NCBI RefSeq assembly: GCF_031458135.1
Contig: NZ_JAVDXW010000001.1
Coordinates: 2,604,001 to 2,668,000, forward strand
DNA length: 64,000 nt
Direction: 5' to 3'
Source: Haloactinomyces albus
GTDB taxonomy: Bacteria > Actinomycetota > Actinomycetes > Mycobacteriales > Pseudonocardiaceae
Shown: in pieces, positions 35,541 through 43,872 of the stretch
How the letters are laid out: each line of letters begins with the position of its first letter
Position numbering within the stretch: position 1 is the stretch's first letter
Program-made: the position numbers and the translations under genes
The notes under the pieces: generated by a model
Databases searched by the model: none
Told to the model about the DNA's origin: nothing
Seen by the model: the letters and a program-made list of their open reading frames with translations, nothing else

Positions 35541-37801
35541 GTACCGGCGTGGCGGTGGCCGAGCTCTCCCGGCTGCTGCACCGGCCCCGGCGTGGGGGCA
35601 GGCAGCACCGGGTGGCTCAGGTACTTCTCGGTCGGGGCCTGGCACAACTGCACGGCAACAGGTTCGGCGATGCCGATGCCGACCTGAGGGCCGCCGAGCG
35701 ATTGTTCGCCGTGGACGGCAGGAGCGGGAGTGCGGCCGTGTGCCTGCACAACCGCGGCCTGGTGGCTCTCCGGAGCGGTGATCTCCCGCAGGCGCTGCGG
35801 TTGTTCACTCGGGCGGTTGCCGACGGGTTGGACCTCGACGCCAGTCCGGAGGCCCGCGCAGATCGGGCCGAGGCACTGGCTGCCGCAGGGCTGCGCACCG
35901 AAGCTCGAACGGAAATGGAGTTCGCAGCGGCACGTCTGACCGATCTCGGTCGCGACTTCCGGGCGGCCGAGACGAGATTGGCACTGGCCGACTGCGCACT
36001 CCGCGACGGCGACGCCGAAGGCGCGCTTGCCGCGGCTCGTGCGGCCCGCAGGGTGCTGCATGGCCGGTGCCACCCCGCGTGGTCGGCACTGGCCGTGGCC
36101 ACCGAGTGGCGCGCGAAACTGGCAGCGGGCCATCGGTCCCGCTACGCGCTGGGGTCCGCGCGAAAAGCGGCCGCGGCGTGCGCAGCACATGGATGGGCTT
36201 CGACGGCCACGGAACTGTGGCTGGCCGCAGGCATCGTCGCGAAACGCCATGACATGCCCGTTATGGCGAGGAAACTGCTGGGACAGGCGGCTTCCTGCCG
36301 CGAGGCGGAGGTCGCGCCCGCACCCCAGCGGGTCCTCGGGTGGCTGGCGGAGGCTGTCCTCGCCGAGCAGGATGGGCACGGGCACCGAGTTTTCGAGGCC
36401 TGTGATCACGGTCTACGGCTCGTCGAGGAGCATGCCGCGGCGATGCCCGCGTTCGACCTCCGGGTCCACGCATTCGGCCTGGCGGGAGAACTGGCCGAGA
36501 CCGCGATCGGTGCTGCCTTGCGAACCGCCGATCCGGAGCTGGTGCTGCGGTGGAGCGAACGGTATCGGGCGGGCGCCCTCCATCGGCGGGACCTGCCTCC
36601 GCCGGAGGAGCCGGGACTGAGTGCGGCTCTGGAGGAACTGCGTGCGGCGGTTGCGGAGATGCGGACCGGGCGCTTGCACGCGCATGCCGCACGAGTGGCG
36701 GTGCTGGAGGACCGGGTACGCGACCAGGCGATGCTGGCGGACGGGACTGCGGGAGGAGTCGGACCTTCCTGCGGGCTCGACGACATCCGGAGGGAATCGG
36801 CAGGTGCGGTCCTGGTGAGCTACTTCGTCCACGATGGAGTTCTGCGCTCCGTATCGCTGGTGGACGGAGAGCTCAGGACGGCTGCTCACGGCAGCGAAGA
36901 TGCGGTGGGCGCCGATGTCGACAGGCTCCGATGGTGCTTGGGGCGGCAAGCCGCGCGGACGCACTCTCCCGTCGCCGCGGCCTTTGCCGAAGGCGCCCGA
37001 CACGCTGCCGAGGGGTTGGAACGGCAGCTACTGGCACCGGTACTGCCGGAGCTGCGGCGCGGCCGGGCGCTGGTGATCGTGCCGACCGGCCGCCTGCATG
37101 CGCTGCCTTGGGCGGCCCTGCCCGGTTGTCGAGGCAGGAGTGTGACCGTCGCCCCCTCGCTGCGCTGCTGGCTGCGTGCGGCGGAAGAGGCGCGCAGCGG
37201 TGCGCGGAGCAGGCGGCAGGTGTGGGTGGCGGGTCCGGGGCTGGAACACGCGGGCCGTGAGGCGCGCACATTGCGGGCCATGTCGGGCGGGGAACTCCTG
37301 ACCGGCGGCAATGCCACCGCCGAGCGGGTGCTGGGTGCTATGGACGGAGCGAGGATCGTGCACATCGCCGCACACGGATGGTTCCGTGATGATCGACCAC
37401 TGCTGTCCTGTTTGGATCTGTTCGACGGCCCGCTCTACGGCTACGACCTGGACCGGCTGCGGCGCGGCCCCACGACCGTGGTGCTCTCGGCCTGTGAGGG
37501 CGGGCGGTCCGCGGTCGGTCGTGGCGACGAGCTCCGGGGACTGGCGGCGGCCCTGCTGGGGCGAGGCACGGCAACCGTGATCGCCAGTATCGTGCCGGTG
37601 CCGGACGAGCGGACCGCCGAGGTCATGGTCTCGCTGCATTCCGCGTTGCGCGAGAACCTCGCCCCGGCGGAGGCATTGGCGCGTGCCCAGGCTCGGCACG
37701 GCGAGTCGGGGTTCATCTGTCTCGGCTACGGAGGGGGCTATGGCGAGGGTGGCGACGGACTCACCGAAGCTGCCGTCAGCGCAGCTTGTGCAACCGGGTG
37801 A
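35537..37801 (+). CDS. TPR-CHAT protein (caspase-like cysteine protease)
   Basis: A 754-residue protein. Residues about 24-330 are helical repeats of TPR character (GSAAVCLHNRGLVALRSGDL, then PQALRLFTRAVADGLDL). The C-terminal CHAT domain, about 415-754, has the caspase-clan dyad: His613 in VHIAAHGWFR and Cys653 in VVLSACEGG. Family knowledge: CHAT proteases cut proteins, and the TPR-CHAT of type III-E CRISPR cleaves a regulator that frees a sigma factor. TTG start overlapping the preceding TGA; GTG 35549 is an alternative. No membrane anchor. Its 3' end overlaps the convergent aminotransferase by 26 bp. Confidence 0.93.
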   Translation: MSTGVAVAELSRLLHRPRRGGRQHRVAQVLLGRGLAQLHGNRFGDADADLRAAERLFAVDGRSGSAAVCLHNRGLVALRSGDLPQALRLFTRAVADGLDLDASPEARADRAEALAAAGLRTEARTEMEFAAARLTDLGRDFRAAETRLALADCALRDGDAEGALAAARAARRVLHGRCHPAWSALAVATEWRAKLAAGHRSRYALGSARKAAAACAAHGWASTATELWLAAGIVAKRHDMPVMARKLLGQAASCREAEVAPAPQRVLGWLAEAVLAEQDGHGHRVFEACDHGLRLVEEHAAAMPAFDLRVHAFGLAGELAETAIGAALRTADPELVLRWSERYRAGALHRRDLPPPEEPGLSAALEELRAAVAEMRTGRLHAHAARVAVLEDRVRDQAMLADGTAGGVGPSCGLDDIRRESAGAVLVSYFVHDGVLRSVSLVDGELRTAAHGSEDAVGADVDRLRWCLGRQAARTHSPVAAAFAEGARHAAEGLERQLLAPVLPELRRGRALVIVPTGRLHALPWAALPGCRGRSVTVAPSLRCWLRAAEEARSGARSRRQVWVAGPGLEHAGREARTLRAMSGGELLTGGNATAERVLGAMDGARIVHIAAHGWFRDDRPLLSCLDLFDGPLYGYDLDRLRRGPTTVVLSACEGGRSAVGRGDELRGLAAALLGRGTATVIASIVPVPDERTAEVMVSLHSALRENLAPAEALARAQARHGESGFICLGYGGGYGEGGDGLTEAAVSAACATG

Positions 37802-38945
37802 GGGCTTCGTCCAGGACCTCGTCGCGTTTGCAGAACGCGAAGCGCACGAGATGCCGGACCGGATCGGGATCGTCGCAGAACACCTGCACCGGGATGGCGG
37901 CCACACCGGCCCGTTCCGGCAGTGTGCGACAGAACTCCTCGCCATCGTCGAAGCCGAGCGGGCGCACGTCGGTACAGACGAAGTAGGTTCCCTCACCGGC
38001 CAGGACATCGAATCCCACCTCGGTGAGGCCGCTCGCGAGGAAGTCCCGCTTGCGCTGCAACTCGTCCCGCAGTCGATGCACCCAGTCGAGCTCGGTGCGC
38101 AGCGCGTGGGCCACCGCGGGCTGGAAGGGAGCGCCGCCGACGAAGGTCAGGAACTGCTTGGCGGAACGCACGGCGGCGATCAGCTCCGCGGGGCCGCACA
38201 CCCAGCCGATCTTCCACCCGGTCACGCTGAAGCTCTTGCCCGCGCTGGAGATGGACAGCGTGCGCTCGGCCATGCCGGGCAACGTGGCCGGCGGTGTGTG
38301 CCCGCGTCCGTCGAAGAGCAGGTGCTCGTAGACCTCGTCGGTCACCGCGATCACGTCGTGCTCGCGGCACACCTCGGCGACCACCGCCAGCTCCGCGTCG
38401 GTGAGCACGGTCCCCGTCGGGTTGTGTGGCGAGTTCAGCACCAGTGCCCTGGTCCGCGGCCCGACGGCGGCCCGGAGCGCGTCGGTGTCCAACTCGAAAC
38501 GGTGATCCGGTCCCTGCTTCAGCCCGACCGTGCGGCGCACACCCCCGGCCAGGGACACCGCGACCGGGTACGCGTCGTAGTACGGCTCGATCAGCACGAC
38601 CTCGTCACCCGGTTCGACCAGGGCGAGCATCGATGCCGTCAAGGCCTCGGTCGCTCCGACGGTGACCAGGACCTCGCTGTCCGGATCGTGCTCGATGCCG
38701 TAGTGGGTGCGGCGCTGTTCGGCGATGGCCTCGCGCAACGCGGGTTCCCCGGTCCCGGGCGAGTACTGGTTGACGCCGTCGGCGATGGCGCGTTGCGCCG
38801 TCTGCAGCATGCTCGCGGGCCCGTCGGTGTCCGGGAAGCCCTGTCCGAGGTTGACGGCCTCGGTACGCCTGGCGAGTTCGGTGATCTCCGCGAAGATGGT
38901 GGAGGTGAACGGGCGCAGCCGGGAGGTCAGAGCAGGAGAACGCAC
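37776..38945 (-). CDS. PLP-dependent aminotransferase, class I (DapC/methionine aminotransferase-like)
   Basis: A 389-residue fold type I aminotransferase. Visible signatures: NLGQGFPDTDGP, the LNSPHNPTGTV loop, and the PLP lysine in SSAGKSFSVTGWKIGW. Actinobacterial proteins of this pattern are annotated N-succinyldiaminopimelate aminotransferase (lysine route) or kynurenine/methionine aminotransferases; sequence alone does not decide. GTG start at 38945 with a weak RBS. The last 26 bp overlap the end of the CHAT gene on the other strand. Confidence 0.93.
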   Translation of the reverse strand: MRSPALTSRLRPFTSTIFAEITELARRTEAVNLGQGFPDTDGPASMLQTAQRAIADGVNQYSPGTGEPALREAIAEQRRTHYGIEHDPDSEVLVTVGATEALTASMLALVEPGDEVVLIEPYYDAYPVAVSLAGGVRRTVGLKQGPDHRFELDTDALRAAVGPRTRALVLNSPHNPTGTVLTDAELAVVAEVCREHDVIAVTDEVYEHLLFDGRGHTPPATLPGMAERTLSISSAGKSFSVTGWKIGWVCGPAELIAAVRSAKQFLTFVGGAPFQPAVAHALRTELDWVHRLRDELQRKRDFLASGLTEVGFDVLAGEGTYFVCTDVRPLGFDDGEEFCRTLPERAGVAAIPVQVFCDDPDPVRHLVRFAFCKRDEVLDEALTRLHKLR

Positions 38946-39108
38946 GCCCCGGAGGGTATAGGAATTCTCGGAAGTCCCGACCCGGTGGTTGCCGAGCCCG
39001 GTCCCCGGACGGTCGGGTGTCCGGGTGTCTCGCGTGTCACGTGGTCCCCCCGGTCCCTTCGATGGTCGCCTGCGAGGCCCACCCGCCGCACGCTGTCACA
39101 ATCGAGGA

Positions 39109-40368
39109 GTGCCGGACACAGCGATAGCCGAGGCCGAGCGCCGACGGGGTCTGCGGCGGATGAAAAGCGTGGCCACCGGTCTGTTGCTGCTCGCCACGGC
39201 GATCTATGTGCTCGCGCGGTGGCAGGAGAGCACGGGCGCCCCGGAATGGGTCGGGTACGTGAGTGCGGCCGCCGAGGCGGGCATGATCGGTGCGCTGGCG
39301 GACTGGTTCGCCGTGACGGCACTGTTCCGCCACCCGCTGGGACTGCCCATTCCGCACACCGCCATCATCCCGACGCGCAAGAACGTACTCGGTCACAGTC
39401 TCGGTGATTTCGTGGGCACGAACTTCCTGTCGGAGGAGGTGGTCCGGGACAAGCTGCACCGCGCCGAGATCACCCGGCGTGCCGGTTCCTGGATCGCCAA
39501 CCCCGAACACGCCGAGCGAGTGACCTCGGAACTGGCGACCGCCGTGCGCGGAGCCGTGCAGGTCCTGCGCGACGAGGATGTGCAGGAGGTTCTCGAGCAA
39601 ACCCTGGTGCGCAAAGTGCTCGACCAACCGTGGGGACCACCGCTCGGACGGATTCTCGGGCAGGTCTTCGCCGACGGATCCCACCACAATCTCGTCGATC
39701 TCGTCTGCGACCGTGCCTACGACTGGGTCCGCGACAACCACGAGACCGTGCTGCGTGTGGTCAGCCAGCGGGCCCCCTCGTGGTCGCCGCGGTTCTTCGA
39801 CTCGATGGTCGCCGACAAGATCTACGCCGAGGTGCTGTCCTTCGCCTGGGCGGTCAAGACGGACCCCGACCACCAGATGCGTGCAGCGGTCGACCGCTTC
39901 CTGGTCGAGTTCGCCGATGACCTGCAGCACGACCCGAAAACCATGGCCAAGGCCGAGCAGATCAAGCAGCAGGTGCTGGAACACCCGGAGGTGCGCAACC
40001 TCGTGTCCTCCGCATGGGAGACGGCGAAGGCGATGCTGTTGGACGCTGCCGAGGACCCGTCCAGTGAACTGCGGATCCGCGTGCGCGACGGGTTGCGCTC
40101 GCTGGGGCGTCGTCTGGTCGACGAAGCACCGCTGCGCGCCAAGGTGGACGGCTGGCTGGAGGGAGCGGCGGTGTACGTGGTCTCGCACTACCGCTCGGAG
40201 ATCACGGCACTGATCACCGACACCGTGGAGCGCTGGGACGCCGAGGAGACGTCCCACAAGATCGAGTCGCACGTCGGGCGGGACCTGCAGTTCATCCGGA
40301 TCAACGGCACCGTGGTGGGGGCGCTGGCCGGACTCGTCATCCACACCGTGACCCAGGTGCTGGTGTAG
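39109..40368 (+). CDS. DUF445 family membrane-associated protein
   Basis: A 419-residue DUF445 protein. Two N-terminal hydrophobic helices (about 22-40 and 48-68) with the family motif AGMIGALADWFAVTALFRHP and the following IPHTAIIPTRKNVLGHSLGD, a long helical middle and a C-terminal hydrophobic helix (VVGALAGLVIHTVTQVL). Function is unknown; homologues (YjiN, YheB) are inner-membrane proteins. GTG 39109 is the most likely start, although its RBS (GAGG) is very close. Confidence 0.92.
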   Translation: MPDTAIAEAERRRGLRRMKSVATGLLLLATAIYVLARWQESTGAPEWVGYVSAAAEAGMIGALADWFAVTALFRHPLGLPIPHTAIIPTRKNVLGHSLGDFVGTNFLSEEVVRDKLHRAEITRRAGSWIANPEHAERVTSELATAVRGAVQVLRDEDVQEVLEQTLVRKVLDQPWGPPLGRILGQVFADGSHHNLVDLVCDRAYDWVRDNHETVLRVVSQRAPSWSPRFFDSMVADKIYAEVLSFAWAVKTDPDHQMRAAVDRFLVEFADDLQHDPKTMAKAEQIKQQVLEHPEVRNLVSSAWETAKAMLLDAAEDPSSELRIRVRDGLRSLGRRLVDEAPLRAKVDGWLEGAAVYVVSHYRSEITALITDTVERWDAEETSHKIESHVGRDLQFIRINGTVVGALAGLVIHTVTQVLV

Positions 40369-40407
40369 CGGCAGAGCAGCCTCGGCAGGCAGCAGTGGTC
40401 GGCCACC

Positions 40408-41013
40408 TCAGGTGGCGGTACGGCGTTCGCGCCAGGAACGGGCCTTTTCCCGGTTACCGCAGACGCGCATCGAGCACCACGTGCGAGAGCGGTTGCGGGA
40501 CCGGTCGTAGAAGGTCCACAGGCAGTTCTCCGCAGGACAGATCTTGAGCCGGTCCCAGTGTCCGGTGGTGACCAGGCGGGCGGCGGCAGCCAGCACGCTG
40601 CCCAGCGCGTCGGTTCCGGTCAGCACCGGCACGCCGCCCTGTATCCGTACCCGCACCGGCCATCCCGGCAAGCCCGGCGTCTCGGTGATGTCCGCAGGCA
40701 GCTCGCTTCGCGGGGGGCCGCCACCGCAGGACACCGCGGTACGCAGGGAATCGCGGACCTTGCGTGCTGCTGTGCTTTCGGGTGCCCGGCCCAGTCCTCG
40801 TTCGAGACACCATTGCTGCCAGCCGACGGGGTCGTCCAGGAGTTCGGTCCCGGTCTCGGAGTCGCAGGTGTTGAGGAAGGCCAGCACCAGTTCGATGTCG
40901 TGTTCCGTGTCGAGTCCCGCGGACTCCCGGGCAGCCGACGGCGCTCTGTGCTCCGCGGCGCCTGCCTTGCCGGGGGCGACTGCGCTGTCCGATCCGGTGG
41001 CTTCGGTGCTCAC
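40408..41013 (-). CDS. CGNR zinc-finger protein (ABATE domain)
   Basis: A 201-residue protein with an N-terminal ABATE-like domain (DIELVLAFLNTCDSETGTEL) and a C-terminal CGNR zinc finger (ICPAENCLWTFYDRSRN, then CSMRVCGNREKAR). CGNR proteins are predicted stress-responsive transcription factors. The start is ambiguous: GTG 41013 fits family length best, while ATG 41064 would add 17 residues of less protein-like sequence. The promoter area between it and the HTH gene is shared. Confidence 0.88.
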   Translation of the reverse strand: MSTEATGSDSAVAPGKAGAAEHRAPSAARESAGLDTEHDIELVLAFLNTCDSETGTELLDDPVGWQQWCLERGLGRAPESTAARKVRDSLRTAVSCGGGPPRSELPADITETPGLPGWPVRVRIQGGVPVLTGTDALGSVLAAAARLVTTGHWDRLKICPAENCLWTFYDRSRNRSRTWCSMRVCGNREKARSWRERRTAT

Positions 41014-41340
41014 AACACCATCGTAGGTGCGTTGGGGGTTGTGCCTCCGTGGCGAAACCAGCATATTCACTTCACCAGTTAGTGACCAGCAAAAAGAAGA
41101 CGATGGTAAATCGGGAAAGGGCGAGGTCATGATCGGATCGACCGACTTGTCCGGGGCCCGTTCTACCGCTGTGCCGGGTAGGGAGTGCTGCGCCTCTCCG
41201 TCCGGATGTGGGAGCCCGGGTGGTGGGGGGGGTCTCGGCCGACAACGATGGTGGAAACAACACCCGATAGAGTGCAAGCAGAGTGCTTGCAGCAGTTAGC
41301 ACCTCGGTTTATCGTGGTGATCACAGGGAAGGTGGCTGTC
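41014..41340. other. Divergent intergenic region, 327 bp
   Basis: Holds the promoters of the CGNR gene and of the XRE-HbhA operon. The stretch 41060-41115 is AT-richer. The only clear element is the dyad at 41273. No gene is supported. Confidence 0.5.
41273..41291. promoter_or_regulatory. Dyad upstream of the XRE regulator
   Basis: Perfect 7-bp inverted repeat TGCAAGC-N5-GCTTGCA, 50 bp before the GTG start at 41341. Its place and symmetry suggest an autoregulatory operator of the encoded HTH protein. Confidence 0.5.
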
Positions 41341-41781
41341 GTGGACCGGGTGGACAAGACCGTGAACAACGCGGTGAACCAGGCGGTCAGTGACATCGGC
41401 AGCTACATCCGGACCCAACGTGGCAACGCCCAGATCTCGGTGCGGCAACTGGCCAAGCGAGCCGGAGTGTCCAACCCGTATCTGAGTCAGGTCGAGCGCG
41501 GGTTGCGCAAGCCGAGTGCGGAGATCCTGCAGCAGATCGCCAAGGCATTGCGGATCTCCGCCGAGGCGCTGTACGTGCAGGCCGGAATCCTGGAAAGCCG
41601 CGAAGGTGGCCCGGTCGTGGATGCCGTCCTCGCCGACGCCGACCTCAATGAGCGGCAGAAACAAGTTTTGCTGGACATCTATGCCTCGTTCCGGCGCGAG
41701 CAGGACGACGAGTCCGGGCACCCTGCACCGGGGGAGAGTTCACGGCCGGCCGAGGCGACGACACCGGAGACCGAGGAGTGA
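41341..41781 (+). CDS. XRE-family helix-turn-helix regulator (Rv0474-like)
   Basis: A 146-residue regulator with a HTH_3 domain at about 20-78: ISVRQLAKRAGVSNPYLSQV then ERGLRKPSAEILQQIAKAL. The C-terminal tail is acidic and disordered. Followed by HbhA and DUF2516 genes, the same order as Rv0474-Rv0475-Rv0476 in Mycobacterium tuberculosis. GTG 41341 has GGGAAGG at 8 bases. It probably regulates its own promoter and hbhA. Confidence 0.92.
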   Translation: MDRVDKTVNNAVNQAVSDIGSYIRTQRGNAQISVRQLAKRAGVSNPYLSQVERGLRKPSAEILQQIAKALRISAEALYVQAGILESREGGPVVDAVLADADLNERQKQVLLDIYASFRREQDDESGHPAPGESSRPAEATTPETEE

Positions 41782-41786
41782 ACACC

Positions 41787-42554
41787 ATGCCGACGTTGCC
41801 CACGGCGCAGGACATGACCAGAGCACGGGAGCAAGCAGGCCAAGTTATCGAGGGTGCGGTTCACCAGGCCCGGACCCCGCTGATGGCCGCGCTGGGCGCC
41901 GGGGATATCGCCGCACATGCCGTCGCGGACACGGTGAAGCAGGTGCGGCAACAACTCAACGAGAGTGCCGAATCCGCCCGGATGGGCGTCAATGACCTCC
42001 CCGGCGACCTCAATGGATTGCGCAGCAAGCTGACTCCGGCCGAGCTGCGGAAATTGGTGGACACCTACACGAACTCGGCCGTGCGGATCTACGGCTACCT
42101 TGCCGACCGGGGGGAGGATGCCTTCGGGCGCCTGCAGGAGCAGCCGCAGGTTCAGCGCGCGGTCAACCAGGTCGGAACCGCCCAGGAACGCTTCGAAGGG
42201 GCTGTCGGTGACGCCCGTGATCTCGCCGACGATGTGCTCGGCAGGGTCTCCACCACCACCCGCTCGTTCGGGGAGAGGGCCGCGCGGAGCACCGAAGCGA
42301 CCGCCACCGACACCGCGGCCACGGTACAGAGCGCCGCTGCCGACACGGCGGCCACGGTACAGAGCGCCGCCGACGACAAGGCCGAAGCGGTGCAGGAAGC
42401 CGGCTCCAAGACCGCCACCACGGCCCGCAGCACCACGAGCAAAGCCGCCAACCGTGCCGCCGAGGCCAAGAGCAACGGCAGCACCACGGCGGCCAAGAGC
42501 AACGGCAGTGCCAAGCAACCCAAGTCGGCGGCTCGGAAGAACACCGACAACTGA
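41787..42554 (+). CDS. hbhA: Heparin-binding hemagglutinin-like protein (HbhA homologue)
   Basis: A 255-residue protein: a long alpha-helical coiled-coil region at about 10-140 and a C-terminal Lys/Ala-rich tail (KAANRAAEAKSNGSTTAAKS) like the heparin-binding tail of mycobacterial HbhA. An internal duplication ATDTAATVQSAAADTAATVQ is seen around residue 175. In mycobacteria HbhA is a surface adhesin and lipid-associated; here an envelope role is inferred. ATG 41787 follows GAGGAG; GTG 41778 would overlap the previous stop. Confidence 0.88.
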   Translation: MPTLPTAQDMTRAREQAGQVIEGAVHQARTPLMAALGAGDIAAHAVADTVKQVRQQLNESAESARMGVNDLPGDLNGLRSKLTPAELRKLVDTYTNSAVRIYGYLADRGEDAFGRLQEQPQVQRAVNQVGTAQERFEGAVGDARDLADDVLGRVSTTTRSFGERAARSTEATATDTAATVQSAAADTAATVQSAADDKAEAVQEAGSKTATTARSTTSKAANRAAEAKSNGSTTAAKSNGSAKQPKSAARKNTDN

Positions 42555-42608
42555 AGAACGCCGGCCGTCCCGTCAAGCCCGGGAGCCACGTGTTCGGTTG
42601 AGAGGTCC

Positions 42609-42633
42609 GGCACTCACCTCCACGGTGGGTGCC
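42609..42633 (+). terminator. Possible hairpin after hbhA
   Basis: A 10-bp inverted repeat with one mismatch, GGCACTCACC and GGTGGGTGCC, 5-nt loop, about 55 bp after the hbhA stop. Confidence 0.4.
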
Positions 42634-42665
42634 GCCACCCCACCTCGGACACGTAGCCTGGGCAT

Positions 42666-42956
42666 GTGCTATTGCAATTCTGGATCGAGCTGATCCTCTG
42701 GTGGGCGAGCCTCCCGCTCGGGGTGTATGCGTTCGGTCATGCGGCGATGCAGCGGGCTGACGCGTTCACCGCGGCGGACAAGCTGAGCAAACCGGCCTGG
42801 CTGGGCATCACCGGCGGCGGAATGCTCGTGCTCGGACTGTCCCAGGGTCCCGGAGGGGGCATGATCTTCTGGGTCGCGGGTCTGGTTGCCGTGCTGGTCT
42901 ACCTCGTCGACGTGCGTCCCAAGGTGACCGAGGTGCAAAGGGGAAGTTCCTGGTGA
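42666..42956 (+). CDS. DUF2516 family membrane protein
   Basis: A 96-residue protein with three hydrophobic segments (about 3-25, 46-60, 66-84). The sequence LWWASLPLGVYAFGHAAMQR and the following AFTAADKLSKPAWL match DUF2516, an actinobacterial family represented by Rv0476 beside hbhA. GTG start with weak RBS. Its stop overlaps the GTG of the next gene (GTGA). Function unknown. Confidence 0.9.
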   Translation: MLLQFWIELILWWASLPLGVYAFGHAAMQRADAFTAADKLSKPAWLGITGGGMLVLGLSQGPGGGMIFWVAGLVAVLVYLVDVRPKVTEVQRGSSW

Positions 42957-43795
42957 CGGCTCTGGACTCGGGAGCCGTTTGGAAGGTCCATGGCAGCGGT
43001 TCACCCGTCACGCTCGTCGTGCACGGCCTCGGCGCCACCGAAGGAGAGGCGCGTATCCCCGCCTCGGGCGTGCGCGGCACCCGGGTCGTCGTCACCCTGC
43101 CCGGGCATGGGGATGCCGCCGCGGCACCGACCGGATACTGGGACTACGGCCGCGTCGCCGAGGACGTGCTCGCGATCGCCGACGAGGTCGCGGCGACCCG
43201 CGCGGTCGGCGTTTCACTCGGTGCCGGTGCACTGATCCGCATCGCGGCGGAAGAACCGGACCGGTTCGAGCGTCTCGCGCTGCTCCTGCCCGCTTCGCTG
43301 GATCGTCCGCGTGACGAGGCGGCGACCGCGCCGTTCATGCGGCTCGCCGATGCCGTCGACGCCGCCGCCTCGGACGGCGGTGCGAGCCTGCGCGCGCTCG
43401 TCACCCGGAGCCTGCCCGCGGGCATGGAAGTCGGTGACCACGCCGAGCAGCGTGCCGCCGCGCTGAGGCGTCTCGGCAGCGCACTGCGTGCGCTGCCCGG
43501 AAAGTGCCCGGTGGATGATGCGGCACCGCTGGCGGCGGTGACCTCGGACGTCCTGGTCGTCGGGGCCACCGACGACGAACTCCATTCGCCCGAGGTCGCC
43601 AAGGAAGTGGCTCGTGCTTTTCCGGATGCCCGACTGGAACTACTGCCCTCGGCCGCACCGATGGTCACCCATCGGCACGAGCTCCGCAGCCTGCTGACCG
43701 GCCTGCTGAACTCCGACGTCCGCCGGAATCCCACGGAAGATCAGGTCCCCTCCGGAGATCAGGCCCCCTCCGGAGATCAGGGACAGCACGGGTGA
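42953..43795 (+). CDS. Alpha/beta hydrolase
   Basis: A 280-residue hydrolase. Oxyanion strand TLVVHGLGA near residue 20-28, nucleophile elbow GVSLG with Ser88, acid Asp in VVGATDDELHSPE and catalytic His in MVTHRHELR at about 246. The C-terminal tail has a short duplication (VPSGDQAPSGDQ). Substrate unknown. Translationally coupled to the DUF2516 gene by a 4-bp overlap. A 34-bp palindrome begins within the stop-codon region. Confidence 0.9.
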   Translation: MTALDSGAVWKVHGSGSPVTLVVHGLGATEGEARIPASGVRGTRVVVTLPGHGDAAAAPTGYWDYGRVAEDVLAIADEVAATRAVGVSLGAGALIRIAAEEPDRFERLALLLPASLDRPRDEAATAPFMRLADAVDAAASDGGASLRALVTRSLPAGMEVGDHAEQRAAALRRLGSALRALPGKCPVDDAAPLAAVTSDVLVVGATDDELHSPEVAKEVARAFPDARLELLPSAAPMVTHRHELRSLLTGLLNSDVRRNPTEDQVPSGDQAPSGDQGQHG

Positions 43796-43827
43796 TTTTT
43801 GCAGTTTCGCGCGAAACTGCAAAAATC
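43794..43827. repeat. 34-bp perfect palindrome, second copy of the 12871 element
   Basis: GATTTTTGCAGTTTCGC followed by its exact reverse complement. The inner 30 bases equal the palindrome at 12871-12900, and the right flank (CCTC) is shared too. It overlaps the stop codon of the hydrolase gene and precedes the YbaK gene in the same orientation. Confidence 0.9.
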
Positions 43828-43872
43828 CTCCCCGTGGGCAGGGGCCAACCGGTCAGGGCCTAGGCTCGCAGC

